This document shows, one piece after another, positions 34,305-43,118 of a DNA stretch of 64,000 nt. The first letter of the stretch is position 1. Each line of letters begins with the position of its first letter. The position numbers and the translations under genes were made by a program. This DNA is from Rickettsiales bacterium (GTDB lineage: Bacteria > Pseudomonadota > Alphaproteobacteria > Rickettsiales > SXRF01). The notes beneath the pieces are model-generated. The model did no database searches. It was given only the letters and a program-made list of their open reading frames with translations, and was not told the origin of the DNA. Location: assembly GCA_041396965.1 (NCBI GenBank), contig JAWKXN010000001.1:1-64000 (forward strand), in the 5' to 3' direction.

Positions 34305-34326
34305 GAGATTTTCTACTGAAAATCTC
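34305..34326 (+). terminator. Hairpin after ampG, possible terminator
   Basis: GAGATTTTC-TACT-GAAAATCTC is a perfect 9-bp stem with a 4-base loop just after the ampG stop. No U-run follows, so it may serve as a transcript end stabiliser or be part of the repeat island instead of an intrinsic terminator. Confidence 0.4.
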
Positions 34327-34390
34327 ATAAGGCATTGCTGAGAGCTCGTGTTGCCTACTGTGGCACATGAGACATACGAGAAAGCTATAG

Positions 34391-34490
34391 TAACTTGTGG
34401 TAAGAATTACACAAGTTGGTTTTACGCCGTATAGCAAGCGAGATGCCTTTATTTTTGTGGAGAAAAATAAAGGCAATTTACTATAATGCT
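34391..34490. repeat. Dispersed hairpin repeat, copy 2 (AGTTGGTTTT family)
   Basis: This part of the 389-bp gene-free gap 34287-34675 holds AACTTGTG-GTAAGAATTA-CACAAGTT and GCCTTTATTTTT-GTGGAG-AAAAATAAAGGC, two hairpins flanking an AAGTTGGTTTTACGCCGTAT stretch that lines up with the repeat at 21095-21190. The rest of the gap also has hairpins (CACGA-TCTGCCGG-TCGTG near 34501) and no ORF that looks real. Confidence 0.55.
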
Positions 34491-34540
34491 CAAGGCTCAC
34501 ACGATCTGCCGGTCGTGCTTCTTGTTCCCAATTCCTTCAA

Positions 34541-34609
34541 AGATTCCCCCATTCGCTTACGTTCAGTCGGAATGACAATGTCATCCCAAGCATAACCAAA
34601 GGATCTTTT
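34541..34609. repeat. Dispersed repeat (GGAATGACA / GTCATCCC type), second copy
   Basis: AGATTCCCCCATTCGCTTAC with GTTCAGTCGGAATGACA is followed by TGTCATCCC and GGATCTTT. The two half-modules are those of 8707-8767 in the opposite order, meeting at ATGACA-ATGTCAT. Confidence 0.6.
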
Positions 34610-34620
34610 ATATGCCCATA

Positions 34621-34673
34621 GCTTCGCTGGCTGACAGCTCACTTGGTCTGACTTAACGAGTTTCTTGTTCCCT
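34621..34673. repeat. Dispersed repeat, copy 2 of the GTCAGACC family
   Basis: Inverse of the two end blocks of 14218-14335: its reverse complement has AGAAACTCGTTAAGTCAGAC, then CAAGTGAGCTGTCAGCCAGC and GAAGCTATG. It lacks the interior hairpin segment of the other copy. Confidence 0.6.
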
Positions 34674-34675
34674 AA

Positions 34676-35881
34676 TCACGAACCTCTATTTCCTAACCCC
34701 TCAATAAGCTCTTCCTTCGTGAGTTGATAATCACTATCTTCCCACATTTTTTCTAGATTATTCAATATTATGCCTATTTCTTTACCTTCTACCATACCAA
34801 GTTCTTTCAAATCATCGCCTCCAACCGGAAATACCGGTATCTGCCAGCTTCTGACAAAATCAATCATATCGTCATATCTTTTGGCGTAAGCATCCTTATC
34901 AAGTGCCTTTCTTAAACGTACCAGCAGGAAAAATATTTCTTTTGAGAATTTTCTTATAAGCTTCCTCTGTTCTGCTGTGTCAACGTCTGGTTTTATATCA
35001 TAGACGTGAGTAATAAGAGTAAAAATCTCCTGACTCGTAGAATTCGATAATCGCCAACGTCGTGATAAAATCCCGAATGCTTTTTCCAACCCAACGTCTG
35101 CTGACATTATTAACAAAGCAACCCTCAACCGAAAGTCAGAATTTACTCTTTCAATATTATCCTCTATCCGTACATTAAACCCTAAAACCTTATACAACAC
35201 ACCGCTGCCCTGCATCAGTTCAAGCGTCCGAAAAACCTTATCAGAGGAAAGTATCTTTATCATTTCATCCCTTATTCTTTCACCGGAAACACTATCAATC
35301 TTTTCAGCATATTCAGCACAGGCTTTTAGTGCTTCTGCATCCACCTTATTACTTCCATAATAAGTATAAAAACGGAAAAACCTTAATATCCTAAGATAAT
35401 CCTCAACAATACGCGCGCGCGCGTCTCCTATGAATTTTATCTGTCCTTTTTGTAAATCACCAGCGCCGTCAAAATAATCAAATAAATCCCCATCAACCGA
35501 CAGATAAAGAGCATTTATGGTAAAATCACGCCGCTTCGCGTCTTCCTGCCAACTATCCGAAAACTCAACCTCAGCATGACGACCATCACAAGACACATCT
35601 TTTCGCAAAGTGGTAATCTCAAAATGCTTATCATCTATTACCGCTGTCACCGTCCCATGCTTAATTCCTGTAGGAATTACTTTTATTTCTGATTCTCCCA
35701 ATAGCTTTATAACCTCATCAGGAAGCAAACTCGTCGCGACGTCAATATCCGTAACCTTCTTTCCTATGATACAATCACGAACACAGCCTCCAACAAATCT
35801 AAATGAATTTGACTTATCAGAAAACGCCTCTATTAGCTTAGCAGTCTGCGGCATTAACAACCAATAGTTCTTAATTTTCAT
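34676..35881 (-). CDS. cca: CCA tRNA nucleotidyltransferase / poly(A) polymerase family
   Basis: The enzyme adds or repairs the CCA end of tRNAs. The 401-residue protein has the class II nucleotidyltransferase core RFVGGCVRDCIIGKKVTDIDVATSLLP (about 28-54) with the metal-binding D-x-D, RRDFTINALYLS near 117, and ARIVEDYLRILRFFRFYTYYG near 157. The C-terminal half is the alphaproteobacterial type without an HD domain motif that I can see. It overlaps the DUF6111 gene by four bases. Confidence 0.94.
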   Translation of the reverse strand: MKIKNYWLLMPQTAKLIEAFSDKSNSFRFVGGCVRDCIIGKKVTDIDVATSLLPDEVIKLLGESEIKVIPTGIKHGTVTAVIDDKHFEITTLRKDVSCDGRHAEVEFSDSWQEDAKRRDFTINALYLSVDGDLFDYFDGAGDLQKGQIKFIGDARARIVEDYLRILRFFRFYTYYGSNKVDAEALKACAEYAEKIDSVSGERIRDEMIKILSSDKVFRTLELMQGSGVLYKVLGFNVRIEDNIERVNSDFRLRVALLIMSADVGLEKAFGILSRRWRLSNSTSQEIFTLITHVYDIKPDVDTAEQRKLIRKFSKEIFFLLVRLRKALDKDAYAKRYDDMIDFVRSWQIPVFPVGGDDLKELGMVEGKEIGIILNNLEKMWEDSDYQLTKEELIEGLGNRGS

Positions 35882-36150
35882 GGTACAATCTGACCTGGAA
35901 TCAAGCTATCTCCTTCCATATGTGGTGGTATATAATTACCTTTCTTACCCTCAGTGGAAAAAGCTATAAACAGAAAACATAATATAGCGATAACAAGACT
36001 AGAGATTAATAATAAAAATACGGGACCGTCACGAAACTGGGGTATTTTATCACCATTTTTTCTGGCTTTTCGGCGCATAAAATAAAGCCAGATATAATAT
36101 ATCAAAAGCGGTAGTAAAACCGGATAAAAACGAAATAAAAAAAGTGCCAT
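35878..36150 (-). CDS. DUF6111-family small membrane protein
   Basis: The 90-residue protein has membrane helices at about 8-25 and 45-64, joined by a basic loop (RRKARKNGDK), and a Pro-rich tail YIPPHMEG. Proteins of this plan occur next to the CCA-adding enzyme in alphaproteobacteria. Function is unknown. It is coupled to cca by a 4-bp overlap. Confidence 0.75.
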   Translation of the reverse strand: MALFLFRFYPVLLPLLIYYIWLYFMRRKARKNGDKIPQFRDGPVFLLLISSLVIAILCFLFIAFSTEGKKGNYIPPHMEGDSLIPGQIVP

Positions 36151-36195
36151 TTTTTCTCTTACAACCTATAATATTTTTATAACCCTAACAAATAC

Positions 36196-37518
36196 CTACA
36201 ACGGCAAACGAATTAATACTCTAAGCCCACCAAGCGGTGAGTCAAGCAATTCTATACTCCCACCATGAGTAAGAACTATGTCACGAGCGATGGTAAGACC
36301 AAGCCCCACACCACCTGTCTTACTATTACGTGAAGGTTCAAGCCGCTTAAATGGTCTGAATACCTCATCCCTTTTTTCTTTAGGTATACCACTACCTTCA
36401 TCATCTACGGTTATTTCAGCGTAACTACCAGATTTACGTAACCCTACTTTACAACTTTTTCCATAACGTAACGCGTTATCAATTAGATTATGCAACATAC
36501 GACGGCATGGGCTTATTCGCAATTCTATATTGATTACATTCTCCGACCTATTCTCAAAATTCACTTCCTGCTTCATACGTCTATAATCATTTATAATATC
36601 TTCTAAGAACTGCCCTAAATCTAGGCTTAACACCTCCTCTTTACCTTCATAACTCACAAAATCTAAATATTCCTGTATCATATGCTGCATTTGTTGTACG
36701 TCATCATTTAGCTCAAAAATAACCTCCCGCATATCGGAGCGGTTTACTACCTCTTTCGGCAACATGGCAAGTTGAAGCTTCATACGTGTAAGCGGTGTTC
36801 TAAGGTCATGCGAAATTCCCGAAAGCATATCAGTCCTCGTTTTTAGCTGCCTTCTTATCCGTTCCCGCATGACAATAAAAGCCCTTGCCGCTTTACGCAC
36901 TTCCATAGCCCCATGTGGACGGAAATTAGGAGTATCAAGCCCTCTACCAAAATTATCAGCGGCAAGCGCTAGTCTAGTTATTGGCTTTATCTGATTCCTT
37001 AAAAATAAAATGGCAACTAATAAAAATAGTAAGGAAGCTCCCATTGTCCAAGCGATGAATATAGTAGTTGTACGGCTTTCTAAACGCTTGATACTAGTTA
37101 CTAATTTTAATGATTCATCGGTAAATAAGATATGTATCTCAATATCATCAGCGTCATTAATCCTTTTTACGGTGAATTTATTATCAATTTTTGAGGCGAG
37201 CAAATTCTGAAATTTTATAAAATCATCCGAAGCCTCCTGACTAACAAAACTTTCCTTAGGCTCAAAGAAAGCGTTAATACCGGTTGTTTTCCTAAATTCT
37301 TTGATTAATAGCTGTCTATTAGAAACGACATCCGCATCCAGCCTATTCACCAAAAAAGCGATCTCCCCAGCTAGATAGTTTGACATATGACGCGCGACAT
37401 TATCCCAGTGCCGATTAAAAAATATATAAGCGGTAATTATCTGAATAAATAAAGTAGGTAGTACCAGTATAAGCAAAGCTCTAGTAAATAAATTTTTAGG
37501 TATATAAGCCTTGCTCAT
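36196..37518 (-). CDS. EnvZ-type sensor histidine kinase
   Basis: From the ATG at 37518 the protein has helix 1 (about 9-30), a periplasmic sensor region, helix 2 (about 157-178), a HAMP linker, the H-box GISHDLRTPLTRMKL (about 230-245), the N-box HNLIDNALRYG, G1 VDDEGSGIP and G2 GGVGLGLTIA. The longer frame from 37626 overlaps the regulator gene and has a non-family N-terminus, so the internal start is used. It is cognate to the response regulator just upstream; in alphaproteobacteria such pairs are often annotated as envelope or osmotic stress systems, but the signal is unknown. Confidence 0.93.
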   Translation of the reverse strand: MSKAYIPKNLFTRALLILVLPTLFIQIITAYIFFNRHWDNVARHMSNYLAGEIAFLVNRLDADVVSNRQLLIKEFRKTTGINAFFEPKESFVSQEASDDFIKFQNLLASKIDNKFTVKRINDADDIEIHILFTDESLKLVTSIKRLESRTTTIFIAWTMGASLLFLLVAILFLRNQIKPITRLALAADNFGRGLDTPNFRPHGAMEVRKAARAFIVMRERIRRQLKTRTDMLSGISHDLRTPLTRMKLQLAMLPKEVVNRSDMREVIFELNDDVQQMQHMIQEYLDFVSYEGKEEVLSLDLGQFLEDIINDYRRMKQEVNFENRSENVINIELRISPCRRMLHNLIDNALRYGKSCKVGLRKSGSYAEITVDDEGSGIPKEKRDEVFRPFKRLEPSRNSKTGGVGLGLTIARDIVLTHGGSIELLDSPLGGLRVLIRLPL

Positions 37519-37546
37519 CTGTAAAATTCCCAAACTAAAATTCCTA

Positions 37547-38242
37547 TCAAATATTACTTCTAAGCTGCGCGTACAAAACATACCCAGCTCCTCGTACTGT
37601 TTGTAAATATAGCGGCTTACTATCATTTTCCTCTATTTTTTTGCGCAATCTTGACATTTGGACATCTATACTACGCTCACCACCACTACCGGTATTAATC
37701 CCAGAAAGCTCATCACGTGACACCGGATTTCCCGCCTGCTCAGCCAGCGCCTTAAGCATTAATGACTCGTTAGAGGTAAGGTAAACAATCTCATCATCTT
37801 TTGTAAGTCGTAAATTAGTGAGATCAAAAGAGAAATTTCCAAATATCGCCATTTGCGTTTTTTCCTGATTGCTTAAAGTACGGCGTAAAATCGCTCGTAT
37901 CCTAAGCACTAGCTCTTTAGGCTCAAAAGGTTTGGTTAAATAATCCTCCGCTCCCATCTCTAAGCCATTGATACGATCCTCAGCTTCTGACATGGCGGAA
38001 AGCATTAAAACTGGCGGTCGTTCCTTATCCAATGACATTATAAACTCAGATCCAGTTTCCTCAGGCATCATTATATCAAGTACTAAAATATCAAAAGTAA
38101 AAGCGACCATTTTTTTACGAGCCTCATATGCGCTTGCTGCTGATGTTACCATAAATCCTTGGTCTGTCAGATATTTACTAAGCAATAAACGCAAACGATC
38201 ATCATCATCTATTACTAATATATGTGATTTCTCATAATCCAT
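37547..38242 (-). CDS. OmpR/PhoB-family response regulator
   Basis: The 231-residue protein has a receiver domain (HILVIDDDDRLRLLLSKYL, phosphoacceptor Asp in LDIMMPEETG near residue 56, Lys in YLTKPFEPKEL near 104) and a winged-helix output domain ending MSRLRKKIEENDSKPLYLQT and VRGAGYVL. It controls genes outside this window or the nearby porin/envelope genes. Kinase gene follows after 28 bp. Confidence 0.95.
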   Translation of the reverse strand: MDYEKSHILVIDDDDRLRLLLSKYLTDQGFMVTSAASAYEARKKMVAFTFDILVLDIMMPEETGSEFIMSLDKERPPVLMLSAMSEAEDRINGLEMGAEDYLTKPFEPKELVLRIRAILRRTLSNQEKTQMAIFGNFSFDLTNLRLTKDDEIVYLTSNESLMLKALAEQAGNPVSRDELSGINTGSGGERSIDVQMSRLRKKIEENDSKPLYLQTVRGAGYVLYAQLRSNI

Positions 38243-38253
38243 AGTGATTTCAC

Positions 38254-38826
38254 TCAGTATTTTCTTTGCCTTCTCAGCAATATATAATAAGCGCCATGTC
38301 CACCATGTTTAGGCTGCGCCTTATCGATAGCCAGTATATTATCACCCAAATCTATATTTTCCAACCAATCTGGCATCACTCCACTTAATATGCCTTTTCC
38401 TTTACCGGTTATTATTAATAAAAAACGACTTCTTTTTTCAATTTGCTCATTTATAAAAAGAGATAATCTATTATAAGCTAACTCTCCAGTTAAACCATGT
38501 AAATCTATTCTAGCGTCAATTATCATATTGCCTTTACGAAAACGCTGTAGAGTATTTTTATCTATCCCACTATAATCATTTAGTTTTTTTACATTTTTTA
38601 TTTGTTGTTTATTACTAACTAAATTAACCAATTCATACATATTTGAGTTAAAAATATTATCATCTTTAACAATTATACTACTAGCATGAATTTTATTACA
38701 AGGCGGATTTTTCTTATCAGGAATATGGGTGAATATCTTTTTCTTAATTTTGCCAAGCGGCTTAGTGTTACTTACAATTTGTTTCCATAATTCCCGCTCT
38801 TCCTTATCCAAATCTCTTCTATTCAT
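38254..38826 (-). CDS. Smr-domain protein
   Basis: From the ATG at 38826 (MNRRDLDKEERELWKQI) the protein is 190 residues. The C-terminal Smr domain shows IDLHGLTGELAYNRLSLFI, LLIITGKGKG and GGHGAYYILLRR. Smr domains of the MutS2 C-terminus type are nucleases or RNA-cleaving factors. It overlaps nothing but starts five bases from mltA's stop, in the usual Tim44-MltA-Smr order of alphaproteobacteria. Confidence 0.92.
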   Translation of the reverse strand: MNRRDLDKEERELWKQIVSNTKPLGKIKKKIFTHIPDKKNPPCNKIHASSIIVKDDNIFNSNMYELVNLVSNKQQIKNVKKLNDYSGIDKNTLQRFRKGNMIIDARIDLHGLTGELAYNRLSLFINEQIEKRSRFLLIITGKGKGILSGVMPDWLENIDLGDNILAIDKAQPKHGGHGAYYILLRRQRKY

Positions 38827-38830
38827 GACG

Positions 38831-39967
38831 CTACTGCTTAACGATAGAAGCATCAACAGAAACTCTCTTTGGCAGTAGCAAACTATAACTACCATAATTT
38901 TTCATATTCCCAGCCATATATTCGGCTCTACTGACAGCTCCAAAGAATATATCCGCGCGTATCGGCGATTTTATAGCTCCTCCCGTATCCTGCGCTATAG
39001 TTAGTTGGTTAAAAGAAATATTATCTACCTTATCTATACTATCCGTATTATCACCAACTAACGGAATTTTTGTCTGTATATAAACAGGTAAGCCATATGG
39101 CATATATCTATTATCCACCGCTATTGAGTAAAAAGGCGTAAGAACAACCCCGATAGACCCTACAGCTCCTTTTCCTTCAATAATCCTGAAAAACACATAG
39201 GAAGGATTACTCCGCATTAACTCCGAAGCTTCTTCGGGATTTTTATATAACCAGTCACGTATTGAAAATAGACTAACTTCCTCTTTAGTAAGCAAGCCTT
39301 TTTCTATCATCACCTTACCCAAAGAAACGTAAGGCTGCCAATTTTTTCCGGCGTAACCAATTTGTAGTTCCTCGCCATTTCGTAACTTTACTCTGCCACT
39401 ACCTTGTATTTGCATAAAAAACAGCATCACAGGATCATCTGTCCATAATATTTCCAGCTTTCTGCCTTTCAAAGCCCCTTCTTCTATTTCCTGTCTTGAG
39501 TAATAAGGGTTACTCTTATCATATTTTCCTGTCTCAAGCTCTGATGGAAGAGCATAAACAGGATACTTAAATCTCGCTGTTTTCCTCAAAGAAGCAGACA
39601 AAATAGGCTCATAGTAACCTGTGAACATTCCCTCATAACTGTCATTATTAAACACTCTATAAGGAATAAAATTTTCCTCAAAAAAACTTTGAGCTTCCTG
39701 AGCATTTTGAGCTTTTTCAGCTTTCGTGCATAAATCTTGCCATATTTCCGCGTCTATACGAATGTTACTTATCACTGTAGCGGGATGGGCTTTCTTACTT
39801 AAAGCAACACATGATTTCCTAAAGCTGTGCAAAGCGGCTAAATGATTTTGCCAATCCCAACCGTTAAGCTGTTGAAAATCTTGCTTTTTAATTATAAATC
39901 TATCTTCACTTGGAATAGAACATCCAGATATAAAAGCGAATAATCCTAAAACCAGTAAAAAACGCAT
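38831..39967 (-). CDS. mltA: Membrane-bound lytic murein transglycosylase A
   Basis: From the ATG at 39967 the product begins MRFLLVLGLFAFISGCS, a lipoprotein signal with the lipobox ISGC. MltA motifs follow: MFTGYYEPIL, FFMQIQGSGRVKLRNGE, QIGYAGKNWQPYVSLGKVMIEKG and, near the C-terminus, IAQDTGGAIKSPIRADIFFG with the catalytic Asp. It cleaves peptidoglycan to 1,6-anhydro products, which AmpG could re-import. The longer frame from 40003 would overlap the Tim44 gene. Confidence 0.95.
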   Translation of the reverse strand: MRFLLVLGLFAFISGCSIPSEDRFIIKKQDFQQLNGWDWQNHLAALHSFRKSCVALSKKAHPATVISNIRIDAEIWQDLCTKAEKAQNAQEAQSFFEENFIPYRVFNNDSYEGMFTGYYEPILSASLRKTARFKYPVYALPSELETGKYDKSNPYYSRQEIEEGALKGRKLEILWTDDPVMLFFMQIQGSGRVKLRNGEELQIGYAGKNWQPYVSLGKVMIEKGLLTKEEVSLFSIRDWLYKNPEEASELMRSNPSYVFFRIIEGKGAVGSIGVVLTPFYSIAVDNRYMPYGLPVYIQTKIPLVGDNTDSIDKVDNISFNQLTIAQDTGGAIKSPIRADIFFGAVSRAEYMAGNMKNYGSYSLLLPKRVSVDASIVKQ

Positions 39968-39981
39968 TATCACTATCACAT

Positions 39982-40659
39982 TCAAGTTTCTATTATTTTC
40001 CAATTAGGATTTTTAGAGGTTATATCCTTCTCAAAAACCCACTCATCACGTATATTCTGAACGTCTGATGGATCTCCTCCAACTATTTCACCTTTATCAT
40101 CTCTTTCAACACTCACCTGCTCACTTTCAAAATACACTTTAATAGAAGCCACATTCTTGCTATCAATTTTTAATTCCATAATCTCCTTAGCGGCGACGGA
40201 TAATAAAGTAGTCTCTAATTTATTTTCGGATTTAGCACGACTATCCATATCCTCAACAAAATCATCATATAATTCTTTAGAAAGAAGCATAGAAAGAGTC
40301 TTTTTATCTCCCTTATTAAAAGCATCAAACACCATCTCAAACGCCATCTTAGCACCATCAAGGAAAATTGTGGTATTAAACGAAGCGTCTTTTTCCTTTA
40401 TTTTTTTAATTTTTTCTGAAATATCGCCACCAGCAAGACTGCTAGCGTAAGAATCTTCCTGCTGCGTAACTGGTTTATTTTTAGCTATTTTCTCACCCAA
40501 CTGTATTATCGGCTCAGAATCCTCTATTTTCTCTCTAGTCTTTTTAAGAAAATTACTATCACCATTATCCTGCCCCAATATACTGCGCAAGCGCAGCAAT
40601 ATAAAACCCGCTACTAAGGCGATTATTATAATATCAGCGTAAGGCATACCTTCAGACAT
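39982..40659 (-). CDS. Tim44-domain protein (TimA)
   Basis: The 225-residue protein has an N-terminal membrane helix (about 8-24), a charged linker, and a Tim44/Tim44-like C-terminal domain (FNTTIFLDGAKMAFEMVFDAFNKGDKKTLSMLLSKELYDDF...DEWVFEKDITSKNPNWKIIET). Bacterial homologues of the mitochondrial import subunit lie near secB and mltA in alphaproteobacteria and face the cytoplasm. Precise role is uncertain. Confidence 0.92.
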   Translation of the reverse strand: MSEGMPYADIIIIALVAGFILLRLRSILGQDNGDSNFLKKTREKIEDSEPIIQLGEKIAKNKPVTQQEDSYASSLAGGDISEKIKKIKEKDASFNTTIFLDGAKMAFEMVFDAFNKGDKKTLSMLLSKELYDDFVEDMDSRAKSENKLETTLLSVAAKEIMELKIDSKNVASIKVYFESEQVSVERDDKGEIVGGDPSDVQNIRDEWVFEKDITSKNPNWKIIET

Positions 40660-40690
40660 AAAAACCCTTAATATTTGAATAATATTTTAC

Positions 40691-40795
40691 GATAGTCATT
40701 TCAGTTTATTTTTACACAAGGCAAACGAGCCAAAATGCGGAATAATACACTAGGCAAAGCTTAGCGCTATATAAAAACAAAATCAAATGACTATA
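40691..40795. mobile_element. MITE-like element, copy 2
   Basis: Ends GATAGTCATTTCAGTTTATT with TTTACACAAG on the left, and ATATAAAAACAAAATCAAAT with GACTATA on the right, match the 19642-19758 element. The interior (about 50 bp) is diverged but keeps a similar length. It lies in the 258-bp gap between the Tim44 gene and secB, which has no other obvious feature. Confidence 0.7.
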
Positions 40796-40917
40796 TCACC
40801 CTAAACTACCATATATTTTCTATGGCAATCCAATCATATATGCTCTATTACCAAACATCTTCAGTATAAACCATATATTTTTATATACAAATTTAATCCT
40901 ACTAGGGGAGAATAGCC

Positions 40918-41376
40918 ATGAACGAAAAAAACAATCAAAACAATTCCGCGACATTTGGCATAAAAGGTCAGTACATAAAAGACCTATCATTTGAAAGCCC
41001 AAATTCACCGGAAAGCCTTATAGCTTCCAACAACCAGCCCAGAATAGAGGTTAATGTTGAGCTAAAAGCTAGAAACCTGCAGGAAAGCCTATACGAGACA
41101 ACTATTTTTCTTACAGCGCGAGCCATTATTGAGGATAAAACCGTTTTCCTTATAGAACTTTCTTACGCCGGAATATTTGAAATATCTAACATAGATGAAA
41201 AATACATAGAACCAGTTCTAATGATTGACTGTCCGTTTATTCTCTTCCCATTTGCTCGCCGAATAATAGCTGACGTAACACGAGACGGCGGGTTTCCTCC
41301 ATTAATGCTTGATCCTATTGATTTTAGAGTACTATACGAACAAAATAGAACTAAATCCTCCGCTAGTTCCAACTAA
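40918..41376 (+). CDS. secB: Protein-export chaperone SecB
   Basis: SecB keeps exported preproteins unfolded and hands them to SecA. The 152-residue protein has the family strands FGIKGQYIKDLSFESPNSPE, LYETTIFLTARA, ELSYAGIFEI and CPFILFPFARRIIADVTRDGGFPPLMLDPIDF. GGGGAG precedes the ATG. It is divergent from the Tim44 gene. Confidence 0.97.
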   Translation: MNEKNNQNNSATFGIKGQYIKDLSFESPNSPESLIASNNQPRIEVNVELKARNLQESLYETTIFLTARAIIEDKTVFLIELSYAGIFEISNIDEKYIEPVLMIDCPFILFPFARRIIADVTRDGGFPPLMLDPIDFRVLYEQNRTKSSASSN

Positions 41377-41645
41377 ACTATGTGACAATCTAGCATCAGT
41401 TAAATAAAAACATGTAATAATATATGTTAGTTTTTCATATTTTACCTGACAATCGGCTGATTTTTATCTAGTAACCTATACCTAATAGTGCCTGCGATTA
41501 TAGTAAATATATGTTGCGTTTAGTGGGTTGTTCAGGTTATTTTCCTATATGTCTGGATATTAATCCTAATTAAAGGTAATTATAATAAACTTAAGCAGGT
41601 TACATTATAACAGATTATAACTTCTAAGAATAAAGGATACCGCTC

Positions 41646-42221
41646 ATGATCAACCTAAAAAAATCTTGTATTATAGCTGCCATAAGCCTAGCGCTTACCC
41701 CTTCCACAGTCTTCGCTGGTAGCATTAATGATGTTGTAGTTGATTACAACAGAAATATCGTAAAAAACACTTTTAACAACTGTGTTGTGAGCAAATGGGA
41801 CGCGGCGAGCGATGCGTGCTCTGGTAAACAAGAAGTGGTTGTAGATAAAATAAGCAGAGAAATGCTAAATGTTTATTTTGATTTTAACAGATCTACTTTG
41901 AATTCTCGTGAGAGATCAAAATTAAATACTGTGTCAAGACTAATTAAAGAGTCAAAAGAAGTTCAAGCTATTGATATAGCTGGTTATGCTGACAGTATCG
42001 GTAATAACGGATACAATAGAAGCCTTTCAGCTAAGCGTGCTAAAACCGTTAAGAACTACCTAGCTAGAAAAGGTCTAAAAACTCGTAAACTTACCGTAGA
42101 AGCTTTCGGTGAAAGCAGACCAGTTACTAATTGTGACGCAAAAGCTCTTAGCAAAAAAGACCTTATTTCTTGCCTAGCTGAAGATCGTCGCGTAGAAATT
42201 AGACTTGTTAGAACTAACTAA
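41646..42221 (+). CDS. OmpA-family outer-membrane/periplasmic protein
   Basis: A signal peptide (residues 1-24, ending TVFAGS) is followed by a short region with two cysteines and an OmpA C-terminal peptidoglycan-binding domain: VYFDFNRSTLNSRERSKLNTV, DIAGYADSIGNNGYNRSLSAKRAKTVKNYL, and VEAFGESRPV...RRVEIRLV. The conserved NxxLSxxRA pattern is present. There is no beta-barrel, so it is a peptidoglycan-anchored periplasmic or lipo-associated protein. AAAGGA precedes the start, and a strong terminator follows. The 269-bp gap on its left shows no gene. Confidence 0.93.
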   Translation: MINLKKSCIIAAISLALTPSTVFAGSINDVVVDYNRNIVKNTFNNCVVSKWDAASDACSGKQEVVVDKISREMLNVYFDFNRSTLNSRERSKLNTVSRLIKESKEVQAIDIAGYADSIGNNGYNRSLSAKRAKTVKNYLARKGLKTRKLTVEAFGESRPVTNCDAKALSKKDLISCLAEDRRVEIRLVRTN

Positions 42222-42247
42222 TTCTCTCTTCCATAGGGTAAAAATAA

Positions 42248-42276
42248 AAGCCTCCCTTCTTCGGGGAGGCTTTTTT
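42248..42276 (+). terminator. Intrinsic terminator of the OmpA-family gene
   Basis: AAGCCTCCC-TTCTTCG-GGGAGGCTT is followed by TTTT. The GC-rich stem with U-run in an AT-rich setting is the clearest terminator in the window; it starts 27 bases after the stop. Confidence 0.92.
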
Positions 42277-42422
42277 GTATTTGAGCTATTTTATAGACGT
42301 GACACAACAAAAACCGCTAACATAACTTTATAATCATATTTTTCCTCATTTCTTCAATTCAAATTTCTCCAGTTCCTTCCAAAAAATATTAGGATTAAGT
42401 GTAATGACGAAACCAGCGATAC

Positions 42423-43118
42423 CTACGCTTCCTCCAACCATATCGGGTTTTTGATTTTTTCAAGCATCGCGCTATGAGCGAATATTTCCTCGTCACTTAT
42501 AGAAAAATTTCTCGGTTCTAACTCCTCTTTTTTATCGGATATTTTCGCCTGATGCTCATAATTTTCCTCTTCATTCCTACTGCCATCAAGAATAAAGGTC
42601 GCTTGCCTACCCCCCATAAGCTCAAGATAAACATCAGCAAGCAATTCGGAGTCTAACAGCGCCCCATGCTTTGTTCTTCCTGAAAGATCTATATTAAAGC
42701 GTTTACAAAGAGCATCCAAATTAGCCGGACTTCCCGGAAATTTCTTACGAGCGATAAGTAAAGTATCAACCACTCTATCCATATTTAACGAAGCGAATCC
42801 AAGACGTTCCAACTCAAAGTTAAGAAACTTCATATCAAAAGCGGCATTATGGATAACCAGCTTTGAATCGGCGATAAACTCCAGAAAATCATCAACTTTC
42901 TCCGCGAATACCGGCTTACTTATCAGAAACTCGGTAGAAAGCCCATGCACCCGAAATGCCTCAGGCGGCATATCTCGCTCAGGATTAAGATATATATGAA
43001 AAAACTCGCCACTTCTGATACCATCAATAAGCTCAACACAACCAATCTCAACTAGCCTATGCCCATCTTTTGGCTCAAGACCTGTTGTCTCGGTATCTAG
43101 TACGATTTCTCTTTTCAT
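42423..43118 (-). CDS. dnaQ: DNA polymerase III epsilon subunit (3'-5' exonuclease)
   Basis: Proofreading subunit of the replicative polymerase. Exo I is LDTETTGLEP at residues 7-16, Exo II contains VIHNAAFDMKFLN near 90, and Exo III is TKHGALLDSELLADVYLEL near 150. Length is 231. It abuts coaE with a one-base overlap. Confidence 0.96.
   Translation of the reverse strand: MKREIVLDTETTGLEPKDGHRLVEIGCVELIDGIRSGEFFHIYLNPERDMPPEAFRVHGLSTEFLISKPVFAEKVDDFLEFIADSKLVIHNAAFDMKFLNFELERLGFASLNMDRVVDTLLIARKKFPGSPANLDALCKRFNIDLSGRTKHGALLDSELLADVYLELMGGRQATFILDGSRNEEENYEHQAKISDKKEELEPRNFSISDEEIFAHSAMLEKIKNPIWLEEA

Noticed and set aside
34297..34500. 67-residue minus-strand frame in the repeat island as a gene
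   Set aside because: It is built from the hairpin repeats and has no ribosome-binding site or family resemblance.
35408..35422. Alternating CG run as a slippage or Z-DNA site
   Set aside because: It encodes the conserved ARARIVEDYLRIL segment of the CCA-adding enzyme, so protein constraint explains it.
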